Shown here: positions 34,448 to 42,925 of the stretch, one piece after another
Layout: every line of letters begins with the position of its first letter
Numbering within the stretch: position 1 is the stretch's first letter
Source: Planctomycetota bacterium
Lineage (GTDB): Bacteria > Planctomycetota > UBA1135 > GCA-002686595
Length of the DNA stretch: 64,000 bases
Direction of reading: 5' to 3'
Assembly: GCA_026692665.1 (NCBI GenBank)
Contig: JAPLOF010000062.1
Span: 1 to 64,000 of the forward strand
Translations under genes and position numbers: made by a program
The notes under the pieces: model-generated
Told to the model about the DNA's origin: nothing
Seen by the model: only the letters and a program-made list of their open reading frames with translations
The model's database searches: none

Positions 34448-37414
34448 ATGAAGAGCACCCAGACTCCGAGCGCCCCGGCGCAGAGCTTCGCGCCCGACGC
34501 CTGGCGCATCGAGGTCGTGCGCCGTGCCGGGATCGACGACCCCGCCGCGGGGCCGGCCCTCACCGCGCTCTGCGACGCCGGCATCCGCGGCGTAGAGAGG
34601 CTGGGCACGGTGCGCGGGTACCTCCTGCCCGCGAGCCTCTCCCGCGAGGCGGTCGACCGCGCGGTGCGCGAGGTCCTCTGCGATCCGGTGCTCGACGAGG
34701 CGCGCGTCGTCGCGCCGAAAGTCGCGCCCGCGCAGAAGCTCGGCGTGCAGCGCGTGCTCGTCGCGCGCAAGGCGGGCGTCATGGATCCGGTAGCGCTCAC
34801 CATCGGTCGCGCGCTGACGCGCACCGGCATCGTGCGCGGTGACGACCACGGCGGCCCGTTCACGGCGACTTTCCGCGGCTTCGAGCTCGAGACGGGCCGT
34901 TCCCCCATCGATGCCAGGCTGCTCGCGATGGCGGCCGGCCGCGGCCTCGCGAACGAGGTCATCGAGGACGTGCTGGTGGACGACGAGCGCCTGCGCTTCG
35001 GGCCCCCGCCGCCGAGTCCGCGCCACCAGCTCGTGCGCGTGCCGCTGTGCGAGGCCGACGAGCAGCGCCTGGCCGAGATCTCGCGCGAGGGCCACCTGTC
35101 GCTCTCGCTGGCCGAGATGCGCGCCATCCAGGCGCACTACCGCACGGCCTTGCGCGAACCGACGGCCTGCGAGCTCGAGACGATCGCGCAGACGTGGAGC
35201 GAGCACTGCAAGCACAAGACCTTCACCGGCATCGTCGACTTCGACGGCGAGGTGATCGACAACCTGCTCAAGCGCACGATCAAGGCCGCGACGCTGGAAC
35301 TCGACCGGCCGTGGTGCGTCAGCGTCTTCCACGACAACGCGGGCATCGTCGAGTTCGACCAGGGCTTCGACGTCGCGATCAAGGTCGAGACGCACAACCA
35401 CCCGAGCGCGCTCGATCCGTACGGCGGCGCGGGCACGGGCGTCGGCGGCGTGGTGCGCGACATCCTGGGCGTCGGCCTCGGCGCGCGCCCCATCGCGAAC
35501 ACCGACGCGTTCTTCGTCGGCCCGCTCGACCTCCCCGCGGGCGACCTGCCCAAGGGCACGATGCACCCCACGCGGATCCTGTCGGGCGTCGTTGCCGGCG
35601 TGCGCGACTACGGCAATCGGATGGGCATCCCGACGGTGTCGGGCGGCGTGTGGTCGCACCCGGGCTACGTCGCGAACCCGCTCGTCTTCGCCGGCACGAT
35701 CGGCATCCTGCCGCGCTGGGCCGCGACGAAATCCGTCGCTCCGGGCGACCTGGTCGTCGTGGTGGGCGGACGCACGGGCCGCGACGGGATCCACGGCGCG
35801 ACGTTCTCCTCGGCGGAGCTGCACGAGGAATCCGAGGTCGTCTCGAGCGCGGCCGTGCAGATCGGCGACGCGATCGAGGAGAAGCGCGTGCTCGACGGGC
35901 TGCTCGTCGCGCGCGACGAGCGCCTGTACCGCGCGGTCACCGACTGCGGCGCGGGTGGGCTCTCGTCCGCGGTCGGCGAGATGTCGGCCGAGTGCGGCGC
36001 GGAGGTCGACCTCGAGACCGTGCCGCTCAAGTACCCGGGCCTGCGTCCGGAGGAGATCTGGATCAGCGAGGCCCAGGAACGCATGGTCCTCGCCGTTCCG
36101 CCGACCTCGATCGAGCGCCTGCGCGCGGTGTTCGAGGCCGAGGACGTCGAGGCCACCGTGATCGGTCGCTTCACCGCGACCGGCCGGCTCGTCCTGCGCT
36201 ACCACGGCGAGACCGTCGGCGACCTCGACCTCGAGTTCCTGCACGAGGGCACGCCGCGTCCCGTGCGCAAGGCGACCTGGTCGCCGCCGCGCCACGTGGA
36301 GCCGGGTGCTCCCGCCGCCCGCGACCACGAGAGCGTCCTCCTGCGCCTCCTCGCGATGCCCGACGTCGCCAGCAAGGAGTGGATCCTGCGCCAGTACGAC
36401 CACGAGGTGCAGGGCCGCTCGGTCCTGAAGCCGCTCGTCGGCGTGCGCATGGACGGGCCGGGGGACGCGGCGGTCCTGCAGCCGCTGCCCAGCTCCCAGA
36501 AGGGCATCGCGCTCTCCTGCGGAGCCAGCCCGCGCTTCGGCGAACTCGACCCGGGAGCCATGGCGGAGGCCGTCATCGACGAAGCGCTGCGCAACGTCGT
36601 GGCCGTCGGCGGGGATCCCGATCGGACCGCGATCCTGGACAACTTCTCGTGGGGCAACTGCGAGAAGCCCGACCGGTTGGGTGCGCTCGTCCTGGCCTCG
36701 CGCGGCTGCTACCGCGCCGCGATGGCCTACGGGACCCCGTTCGTGTCGGGCAAGGACTCGTTGAACAACGAGTACCGCGTCGGGGACCGCTCGATCGCGA
36801 TCCCGCCGACCCTGCTCGTGACGGCCCTGTCGATCTGCCCGGACGTGGCGCGCTCGACCAGCATGGACCTGAAGCGGGCGGGCTCCCGCCTCTACCTCCT
36901 GGGCCTGACCCGGCCGGAGATGGGCGGATCGCACTACCTGGCGCTCGGCGGCCACAGCGGCGGGACGCCGCCACGGCCCGACCTCTCCGTGGCGCCGCGG
37001 CTCTTCCGCGCGCTCCACCGCGCCATCCAGGCCGGGGTCGTTCTGTCCGCGCACGATCTGGCCGAGGGCGGGCTCGCGACGGCGGCGGCCGAGATGGCCT
37101 TCGCCGGCGATCTGGGCTGCCGGCTGCGGCTCGCGCAGGTCCCCTGCGCCGAGCTCCCGACCGGCTTCGATCCCGACGCGACCCGCTTGTATTCGGAGTC
37201 GTGTTCCCGTTTCCTGGTCGAGGTCGGGGGCGGCCGCGCGGCCGAATTCGAGGCCTTCCTCGCCGGGTTGCCGTGGGCGCACGTCGGAGATGTCGACGCC
37301 ACGCGGCGGCTCGCGATCGAAGGCGTGCGCGGCGGGCTCGTGCTCGACACGCACGTCGACTCCCTGCGATCCGCCCACACGAACGGCTTCCACACGAGCG
37401 GCTACAGCGCCTGA
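34448..37414 (+). CDS. purL: FGAM synthase, large subunit with two fused PurS-like domains
   Basis: The 988-residue enzyme converts FGAR, ATP and ammonia to FGAM in purine synthesis. The synthetase core starts at about residue 190 and shows WSEHCKHKTFTG (250-261), VETHNHPSALDPYGGAGTG and GDPDRTAILDNFSWGN. Before it are two successive PurS-like segments, about 19-88 (RIEVVRRAGIDDPAAGPALTAL) and 100-182 (VLVARKAGVMDPVALTIGRAL). Small PurL proteins (about 720-750) use a separate PurS, which is not seen here. The glutaminase is supplied by purQ, 11 bp downstream. Confidence 0.93.
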   Translation: MKSTQTPSAPAQSFAPDAWRIEVVRRAGIDDPAAGPALTALCDAGIRGVERLGTVRGYLLPASLSREAVDRAVREVLCDPVLDEARVVAPKVAPAQKLGVQRVLVARKAGVMDPVALTIGRALTRTGIVRGDDHGGPFTATFRGFELETGRSPIDARLLAMAAGRGLANEVIEDVLVDDERLRFGPPPPSPRHQLVRVPLCEADEQRLAEISREGHLSLSLAEMRAIQAHYRTALREPTACELETIAQTWSEHCKHKTFTGIVDFDGEVIDNLLKRTIKAATLELDRPWCVSVFHDNAGIVEFDQGFDVAIKVETHNHPSALDPYGGAGTGVGGVVRDILGVGLGARPIANTDAFFVGPLDLPAGDLPKGTMHPTRILSGVVAGVRDYGNRMGIPTVSGGVWSHPGYVANPLVFAGTIGILPRWAATKSVAPGDLVVVVGGRTGRDGIHGATFSSAELHEESEVVSSAAVQIGDAIEEKRVLDGLLVARDERLYRAVTDCGAGGLSSAVGEMSAECGAEVDLETVPLKYPGLRPEEIWISEAQERMVLAVPPTSIERLRAVFEAEDVEATVIGRFTATGRLVLRYHGETVGDLDLEFLHEGTPRPVRKATWSPPRHVEPGAPAARDHESVLLRLLAMPDVASKEWILRQYDHEVQGRSVLKPLVGVRMDGPGDAAVLQPLPSSQKGIALSCGASPRFGELDPGAMAEAVIDEALRNVVAVGGDPDRTAILDNFSWGNCEKPDRLGALVLASRGCYRAAMAYGTPFVSGKDSLNNEYRVGDRSIAIPPTLLVTALSICPDVARSTSMDLKRAGSRLYLLGLTRPEMGGSHYLALGGHSGGTPPRPDLSVAPRLFRALHRAIQAGVVLSAHDLAEGGLATAAAEMAFAGDLGCRLRLAQVPCAELPTGFDPDATRLYSESCSRFLVEVGGGRAAEFEAFLAGLPWAHVGDVDATRRLAIEGVRGGLVLDTHVDSLRSAHTNGFHTSGYSA

Positions 37415-37425
37415 TTCCGATCCCG

Positions 37426-38259
37426 ATGAACACCGCACGCGCACTCGTACTCCGCACCGCAGGCACCAACTGCGACGGAGAGACCGTGCGCGCGCTGGAA
37501 CTGGCCGGAGCCCGCGTGGAACTCGTCCACCTGCGTCGCGTGCTCGCGGAACCGTCGCGTCTCGAGGACGTCGAGCTCGTCGTCTTCCCCGGCGGTTTCA
37601 GCTACGGCGACGACGTGGCGGCCGGACGCATCTTCGGGCTCGAGCTGCGCCACGGGATCCTGCGCGAGCTGTGCGAGTTCGTGGATCGCGGCGGACACGT
37701 CCTGGGCATCTGCAACGGTTTCCAGGTCCTGGTGGAGTCCGGTCTCTTCGAGCGCGAGACCGGCGCGGCGGTGCTCCCCGAGCGCCAGATCGCGCTGCAC
37801 CAGAACGCTTCGAACCGCTTCGAATGCCGCTGGATCACGTTGCGCGCCGAGCGTTGCGCGGCGACGTGGCTCGAGCCCGGCATGCTCCTGCCCTGCCCGT
37901 CCGCGCACGGCGAGGGGCGCTTCGTGGTGCGCGACGAGGCCGTCCTCCGCCGCCTGCAGCAGAAAGGCCAGATCGCGCTGCGCTATGCGCGCGCCGACGG
38001 CACGGTGGCGACGGACTACCCGGACAATCCGAACGGATCCGTGCAGGCGATCGCCGGCATCTGCGATCCGACGGGCCGCGTGCTCGGGCTCATGCCGCAC
38101 CCGGAGCGCAACGTCGATCCCTGGCACCATCCGCATTGGACGCGCCTCGCCGCCGGCGGCGCGCGCACCGAAGGCGAGGGCCTGCCGTTCTACCGCCGAC
38201 TCGTCGCCGCGGCCGCGGGCGCGCCCGCGGGGCGCCGTCCGACGGCGAACGCGACCTGA
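37426..38259 (+). CDS. purQ: FGAM synthase, glutaminase subunit
   Basis: This 277-residue class-I glutamine amidotransferase supplies ammonia to PurL. The nucleophile is C96 in LGICNGFQVL; the His-Glu pair is in LMPHPERN near residue 225. It is a little longer than typical small PurQ (about 225), with a C-terminal Ala/Gly-rich tail. It directly follows purL, so the two are co-transcribed. Confidence 0.94.
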   Translation: MNTARALVLRTAGTNCDGETVRALELAGARVELVHLRRVLAEPSRLEDVELVVFPGGFSYGDDVAAGRIFGLELRHGILRELCEFVDRGGHVLGICNGFQVLVESGLFERETGAAVLPERQIALHQNASNRFECRWITLRAERCAATWLEPGMLLPCPSAHGEGRFVVRDEAVLRRLQQKGQIALRYARADGTVATDYPDNPNGSVQAIAGICDPTGRVLGLMPHPERNVDPWHHPHWTRLAAGGARTEGEGLPFYRRLVAAAAGAPAGRRPTANAT

Positions 38260-38393
38260 GCCACCCGCGCGTCCACCGCGCGACGTCTCCACAACTCGAT
38301 TCCCCGGACTCTCCCGAGTCCGGACACACCGAACGATCCTCATCGTCCATGCACCCCCGCGCGAACTCTGGCCGCGGAACCTCACCTCTCAAC

Positions 38394-38810
38394 ATGCGCA
38401 ACTCGAACTTCGCTTCGCTCCTCCTGACCTCCCTCCTCCTCGTCCCCGTCGCGAGCTCCTGCGCGGCCGTCGTCGCGGTCGGCGCCGGCGTCCTCGTCGG
38501 CCAGCAAGTCCTCGACGACAACGTCTACGTCGGCCAGCTCAGCACGGACGCCAGCCGCAGCTGGGCGCAGACGAAGACCACCCTGTCGCACATGAGCACG
38601 AAGCCCATCGACGCGAACAACGAGCTGCGGCGCGCGATCGCCGAAGTGGACGGCGCCAAGTGCACGGTCGTGGTCGAGACCTACGACCTGAACCGCAGCC
38701 AGATCCGCGTGTCGGCCACGAAGTACGGCTTCTCGGCCAGCGAGACGGCGCGCGTCGTGTTCGAGCGCATCACGCAGGACCTCGACCGCAGCACGAACAC
38801 CAAGCCCTGA
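38394..38810 (+). CDS. Small DUF3568-like lipoprotein
   Basis: The 138-residue protein has a lipoprotein signal (LLLTSLLLVPVASSC, Cys at about 23) and a hydrophobic glycine-rich stretch after it. A mixed alpha/beta domain follows (VYVGQLSTDASRSWAQTKTT ... SQIRVSATKYGFSASE) resembling the DUF3568 family. Function unknown. It follows purQ after 134 bp and may have its own promoter. An in-frame ATG at 38349 is less likely because it would bury the signal peptide. Confidence 0.7.
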   Translation: MRNSNFASLLLTSLLLVPVASSCAAVVAVGAGVLVGQQVLDDNVYVGQLSTDASRSWAQTKTTLSHMSTKPIDANNELRRAIAEVDGAKCTVVVETYDLNRSQIRVSATKYGFSASETARVVFERITQDLDRSTNTKP

Positions 38811-38883
38811 GATCGGGACGGCCCTCGACCGGGCGGGCGCCGCGATCGGACCGATCCGGCGCTCCACCAGGCCCTGAGTTCCC

Positions 38884-38919
38884 CCCCGCTAGCGGATTGA
38901 GCCGTGCGCGCTAGCGGGG
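38884..38919. terminator. Bidirectional terminator overlapping the end of the fur-like gene
   Basis: CCCCGCTAGCG (38884-38894) and CGCTAGCGGGG (38909-38919) pair perfectly over 11 bp with a 14-base loop. The right arm contains the TAG stop codon of the fur-like gene, so the hairpin serves both convergent genes. Confidence 0.65.
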
Positions 38920-39456
38920 CGAGCCCGCCCGGCGCGCGCGGTCCGCCGGCGCCCGCTTGGCCACGCCGGACCCGCCGGTCTTCTCGACCGACTTCGCCGC
39001 GACCTCTCCGCGCGCTCGTTTCGCGGCGCAGGTCCGGCAGTATCCGCGCAACCGCAGGTCGTGGCTCACGAGCACGAAGCCCTTCCGCGCCGCGGCCTCC
39101 TCCTGCAGCGCTTCGATGCGCTCGTCGTGGAACTCCTCGATGCGGCCGCAACCGAGGCACAAGAGGTGGTCGTGGTGGGCGTGTCCGAGGACGTGCTCGT
39201 ACACGAGTTCGCCGCGACCCGCGTCGAGCCCCTCCACGAAGCGGCCCTCCTGCAGGAGCGCGAGCGTCCTGTAGACCGTCGCACGCGAGACGCGCGGACC
39301 GGGCTCGGTCTTCATCCAGGCGTACAGGTCGTCCGCGCTGAAGTGCTCGTGCGTCGCGAACGCGCGGTCCAGGATGCGCCGGCGCTGGGCGGTCAGCTTC
39401 AGGCCGTGCGAGCGCAGGAAGACCTCGAAGCGCTGGACGATCTGTTCCGGTTTCAC
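38911..39456 (-). CDS. Fur-family metal-responsive regulator
   Basis: The 181-residue protein has the Fur winged helix (LKLTAQRRRILDRAF ... SRATVYRTLALLQEG) and the metal domain with HAHHDHLLCLGCG. Two CxxC pairs (C100/C103 and C140/C143) are expected to hold structural zinc. A basic Ala/Lys/Arg tail of about 35 residues is unusual. The GTG at 39456 gives the normal Fur N-terminus. It is 11 bp downstream of purD, so probably co-transcribed with it. Whether it senses Fe, Zn, Mn or peroxide (PerR) cannot be decided. Confidence 0.88.
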   Translation of the reverse strand: MKPEQIVQRFEVFLRSHGLKLTAQRRRILDRAFATHEHFSADDLYAWMKTEPGPRVSRATVYRTLALLQEGRFVEGLDAGRGELVYEHVLGHAHHDHLLCLGCGRIEEFHDERIEALQEEAAARKGFVLVSHDLRLRGYCRTCAAKRARGEVAAKSVEKTGGSGVAKRAPADRARRAGSPR

Positions 39457-39467
39457 GCGCGCGCTCT

Positions 39468-40856
39468 CTAGGGCTGCGTGCGCCGCGGCCCCACGCCGCC
39501 CGGACGCGTCGGCCGGCGCGGCGCGTCGTCCGGTCCGGATTCCTGGGGCGGAGGCAGGGGCTCCGGCGTGCGCTCGCGGCGCGCCGTCTCGCGCTTGCCA
39601 ATGTCGCGACGGCAGAACTTGCCCTGCCATTGCACCCGGTCGTACGCCTCGTACGCGCGTTGACGGGCCTCGTCGATGTCCTTGCCCATCGCGGTGATGC
39701 ACAGCACGCGGCCGCCGGCGGTGACGATGTCCCCCTTCGGCGTGCGCTGCGTCGCGGCATGGAAGACCACGACCTCGGGGACCTGCTCGGCGGCCTCGAG
39801 ACCGTCGATCGGATCGCCGGTGCGCACGACGCCCGGGTAGCCCTCGGCCGCGGCGACGACGCCGACGCAGACGCGTTCGTCCCACTCGACGGCCTCGGTC
39901 TCGCCCAGCTTGCCGTCGGCCGCCGCGATGAGCACCGGCAGGAGATCGCTCTTCAGGCGGCGCACGAAGGCCTGCGTCTCGGGATCGCCGAAGCGCGTGT
40001 TGAACTCGAGCACGCGCGGACCGGCCTCGGTCATCATCAGCCCCGCGTACAGCACGCCGCGGAACGGGATCTCCTCGCGCCGCAGCGCGTGGACGCTCGG
40101 CACGACGACGCGCTGCTCGACCTGCTTCTGGATGCGTTTCGTGAGCGAGGGGACGGGCGAGAACACGCCCATTCCGCCGGTGTTCGGGCCCGTGTCCCCC
40201 TCGCCGACCTGCTTGTGGTCCATGACCGGCTCGAGGATCAGGATCGTCTCGCCGTCCGTGATCGAGAGGCACGAGGCCTCCTCGCCCACCAGGCATTCCT
40301 CGACGACGATGCGCAGGCCGGCCGCGCCGAGCGTGCGCTTCTCCATCACCGCGTCGACCGCCGCGCAGGCTTCCTTCGCGTCGTGGACGATGAAGACGCC
40401 CTTGCCCGAGGCGAGGCCTTCGGCCTTCACGACCTGCGGCCACTGCGTGCACGACTCGAGGTAGCTCTTCGCGACCCCCGAGCGGTCGAACTTGCGCCAG
40501 GCCGCGGTCGGGATGCGGTGGCGGTCGAGCACTTCCTTGGCGTAGACCTTCGAGCCCTCGAGGCGCGCGCCGGCCGCGCCTGGACCGAAGACGCGGATGT
40601 TCGCCGCGCGCAGCTTGTCGGCGAGACCCAGGACGAGCGGGTCCTCGGGCCCGATGACGACGAGGTCGAACTTCTCCTTCTGCGCCAGCGCGAGGAGCCC
40701 GTCGATGTCGGTCGCCTTCACGGCCACGTTGCGGGCGACCTGCGCGGTGCCGACGTTGCCGGGCGCGCACACGACCTCCGGAGCCAGCGGGGAGCGGGCG
40801 ATCTTCCAGGCCAGCGCGTGTTCGCGCCCGCCGCTCCCCACCACGAGAACCTTCAT
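39468..40856 (-). CDS. purD: Phosphoribosylamine-glycine ligase
   Basis: This 462-residue ATP-grasp enzyme forms GAR from phosphoribosylamine and glycine. It begins MKVLVVGSGGREHALAWK and shows VVKAEGLASGKGVFIV, GPNTGGMGVFSP and LEFNTRFGDPETQ. It is about 30 residues longer than typical because of a Pro/Arg-rich C-terminal tail. It lies near purL-purQ but on the opposite strand. Confidence 0.95.
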   Translation of the reverse strand: MKVLVVGSGGREHALAWKIARSPLAPEVVCAPGNVGTAQVARNVAVKATDIDGLLALAQKEKFDLVVIGPEDPLVLGLADKLRAANIRVFGPGAAGARLEGSKVYAKEVLDRHRIPTAAWRKFDRSGVAKSYLESCTQWPQVVKAEGLASGKGVFIVHDAKEACAAVDAVMEKRTLGAAGLRIVVEECLVGEEASCLSITDGETILILEPVMDHKQVGEGDTGPNTGGMGVFSPVPSLTKRIQKQVEQRVVVPSVHALRREEIPFRGVLYAGLMMTEAGPRVLEFNTRFGDPETQAFVRRLKSDLLPVLIAAADGKLGETEAVEWDERVCVGVVAAAEGYPGVVRTGDPIDGLEAAEQVPEVVVFHAATQRTPKGDIVTAGGRVLCITAMGKDIDEARQRAYEAYDRVQWQGKFCRRDIGKRETARRERTPEPLPPPQESGPDDAPRRPTRPGGVGPRRTQP

Positions 40857-41075
40857 CGGAACCCTTCCGCGCCGCGCACCGCGCTGCGCCGCCCGCTATC
40901 GCCTGCCGACCCGTCCCCGGACGCGCCGCGCGCGCACCTTGGCCCCACAGGCTACTGCCCGGAGGGCGTGAGCGGAAATAGCCGAACGGAGTGGCGTGCG
41001 GGATGCGGCACAGACTGCGCCTTCCACCCCGCGAACTCCGGATCCGAGCACCACAGCGCCGTAGACTGCCACACG

Positions 41076-42581
41076 GTGGCGCATCGATTCGGGGCGGAGG
41101 CGGGGCACGCGCGGGCGCCGAGCCCGTCCGCGACGCGCGGACGCTGGATCGGTCGCATCGCGGGACTCGCCGTGTTCGCGGGAGCGGCCGGCCTCGGCAC
41201 CCCGATCGCGCCGGCCGGGACGCCCGCCGCCTTCGCGCTCGCGACCGTGGCGCTCATGGTCGTCTGGTGGGCGACCGACGCCGTGCCGCACTGGGCGACC
41301 GCGCTCGTCCCGCTCGTCCTGTTCCCCGTCGTCGGGGTGTACCGCGGCGGAGCGCTGGAACGCGCCGCGGCCACGGCCAGCCCGTACTTCGAAGCCTACG
41401 TGCTGCTCTTCCTGGGCGGGATGGCGATCGCGGCGGCGCTGCAACAGACCGGCCTCCACCGGCGGCTGTCGCTCTGGATCCTCGCGCGGACGCGTTCGTC
41501 CCCGTTGCGCCTGCTGGTCGGAGTCTTCGCCGCGACGGCCACCGTGTCGCTGTGGATCTCGAACACCGCTGCCGCGGCGCTCGTGCTGCCGATCGCGCTG
41601 GCGCTCCTGGCCGAGATCGCCGCGCGCGCCGGCGACAGGCCCAGGTTCGGCGCGGCACTCGTGCTCGCGGTCGCCTGGGGCGCCAACGTCGGCGGGATCG
41701 GCACGAAGATCGGCACGGCGACGAACATGCAGCTCGCGGGCTTCCTCACCGGGCGCGGCATCGAGGTCTCGTTCGTCGAGTTCTCCCTCATCGGACTCGG
41801 CTTCGTCGCGCTGCTCGGTCCGTGCGCGATCGCGATCCTGTGGCGCTTCGCGCGCGCCGACGCGCCGCCACCGCAAGCCCTGCGCCTCGGAATCCCCGAC
41901 GCCTTGGACGTCCCGGCGCGCTGGACCTCGGGCGAGCGCGCCGTCGGCATCGTCTTCGCGCTGACCGCGGCCACCTGGATCGCGGCGCAGCCCCTGGCGC
42001 AGGTCCTGGCCAGCACGTTCCCCGACCTCGGCGTGCGATCGAGGCACGTGGAGGCCGGCGCGGCGCTGCTCGCCGCGCTCGTGCTCGCCGCATGGCGACC
42101 CGGCGGACGCGCGCTGCTCTCGGGCGCCGCGCTGCGCTCCATGCCCTGGTCCGCGCTGCTCCTGATCGGCGGCAGCTTCGCGCTGGCGAGCGGGATCGAG
42201 CACAGCGGCCTTTCGGACTCGATCGCGCCCGCGTTCGAGCGTCTGAGCACGCTGCCGCCGCTCGCGCAGAGCCTCTCGGTCGCGGGCCTCGCCGTGCTGG
42301 CGTCCGCGTTCGCGTCGAACACGGCGACGATCGCGATCCTCCTGCCGCTGATCGCCGCGGCCGCTCCGGCCGGCCGCGAGACGACGCTCCTCTTCGCGGC
42401 CACGATCGGCAGCTCGTGCGACTTCGCCTTGCCGGCCGGAACGCCGCCGAACGCGATCGCGCTGGCTTCCGGACGCGTTCCGTTCCTCGTCATGGTGCGC
42501 GCCGGGATCGCGCTCGACGTGGTCGCCGCGGTCCTGTGCGCCTTATGGTGCGAGCTCGTCGTCCGGCACGTCGTCGGCTGA
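41076..42581 (+). CDS. SLC13/DASS-family anion symporter
   Basis: The 501-residue membrane protein has about 11-12 hydrophobic helices and the paired helix-break motifs that define the family: ISNTAAAALVLP (SNT at 162-164) and ASNTATIAILLP near residue 410. These bind Na+ and the carboxylate or sulphate substrate. The GTG at 41076 precedes a short basic N-terminus. Likely substrates are dicarboxylates or sulphate. It is divergent from purD and stands just upstream of the tRNA cluster. Confidence 0.85.
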   Translation: MAHRFGAEAGHARAPSPSATRGRWIGRIAGLAVFAGAAGLGTPIAPAGTPAAFALATVALMVVWWATDAVPHWATALVPLVLFPVVGVYRGGALERAAATASPYFEAYVLLFLGGMAIAAALQQTGLHRRLSLWILARTRSSPLRLLVGVFAATATVSLWISNTAAAALVLPIALALLAEIAARAGDRPRFGAALVLAVAWGANVGGIGTKIGTATNMQLAGFLTGRGIEVSFVEFSLIGLGFVALLGPCAIAILWRFARADAPPPQALRLGIPDALDVPARWTSGERAVGIVFALTAATWIAAQPLAQVLASTFPDLGVRSRHVEAGAALLAALVLAAWRPGGRALLSGAALRSMPWSALLLIGGSFALASGIEHSGLSDSIAPAFERLSTLPPLAQSLSVAGLAVLASAFASNTATIAILLPLIAAAAPAGRETTLLFAATIGSSCDFALPAGTPPNAIALASGRVPFLVMVRAGIALDVVAAVLCALWCELVVRHVVG

Positions 42582-42653
42582 GCGCCCCTGGGATTCCCCG
42601 CCGCGCCGGTGGAGGGTTCCGGGCGGGCCGGGTACCCTCGGCGCGGCACGGTT

Positions 42654-42729
42654 CGGGGAGTACCTCAGTTGGTAGAGGCGAAGCTTTGGGTGCTTCGAGT
42701 CGTGGGTTCGAGTCCCATCTCCCCGACCA
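42654..42729 (+). tRNA. tRNA-Pro (anticodon UGG)
   Basis: A full cloverleaf is visible: acceptor CGGGGAG/CTCCCCG, D-stem CCTC/GAGG, anticodon stem GAAGC/GCTTC with loop TTTGGGT (anticodon TGG), T-stem GTGGG/CCCAT, discriminator A and an encoded CCA. It lies 14 bp before the broken tRNA-Arg gene, so both were a tandem tRNA locus before integration. Confidence 0.95.
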
Positions 42730-42743
42730 GCCTCTGTGTCCGA

Positions 42744-42782
42744 GCGCCCGTAGCTCAGCTGGATAGAGCATCGGATTTCTAA
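42744..42782 (+). pseudogene. 5' half of a disrupted tRNA-Arg(UCU) gene (attL side)
   Basis: The 39 bases hold acceptor 5' strand GCGCCCG, D-arm GCTC/GAGC, the 5' anticodon stem TCGGA and the whole loop TTTCTAA, then stop matching a tRNA exactly after AA. The missing 3' half is at 55846-55883, beyond the element. Following element sequence does not rebuild the anticodon stem, T-arm or acceptor. Confidence 0.93.
42773..42782 (+). repeat. attL core
   Basis: GGATTTCTAA spans the end of the anticodon stem and the loop of the tRNA-Arg. It is identical to the core at 55836-55845, and identity ends at both sides, which fixes the crossover within these 10 bp. Confidence 0.9.
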
Positions 42783-42884
42783 AGAGATCGCGCACGTACC
42801 GAAGCGGTCCTCGCTTCTCGCTAACCCGTTGCGCCGTATGGTTCCGATAGAGAACCGGGTCCCGAAGGGGTCCCGTGCTTTTCT

Positions 42885-42902
42885 CCCTACGGACCTTACG
42901 GA
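42885..42902 (+). repeat. Candidate integrase arm-type sites (attL side)
   Basis: Two adjoining 9-mers, CCCTACGGA and CCTTACGGA, lie 24-41 bp before the integrase start. The second recurs exactly near the other end (55758-55766). Tandem short repeats flanking the core are typical arm sites for tyrosine integrases that have an N-terminal arm-binding domain, as this one does. Confidence 0.5.
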
Positions 42903-42925
42903 CGCCTTTGCGGCGGAGCGCAACG

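Noticed and set aside
37290-38810. A 506-codon plus-strand frame covering purQ and the small lipoprotein
   Set aside because: Only the last 138 codons form a sensible protein with a lipoprotein signal. The rest is purQ in the wrong frame.
39630-42581. A 983-codon plus-strand frame seeming to fuse a protein to the SLC13 transporter
   Set aside because: Its first 480 codons lie antisense to purD and lack any domain. The transporter starts at GTG 41076.
42744-42850. A complete tRNA-Arg rebuilt at the left end of the element
   Set aside because: Checked by eye: bases after GGATTTCTAA read AGAGATCGCG and do not pair with the 5' anticodon stem or supply a T-arm or acceptor 3' strand. The same negative result was obtained for the right end.
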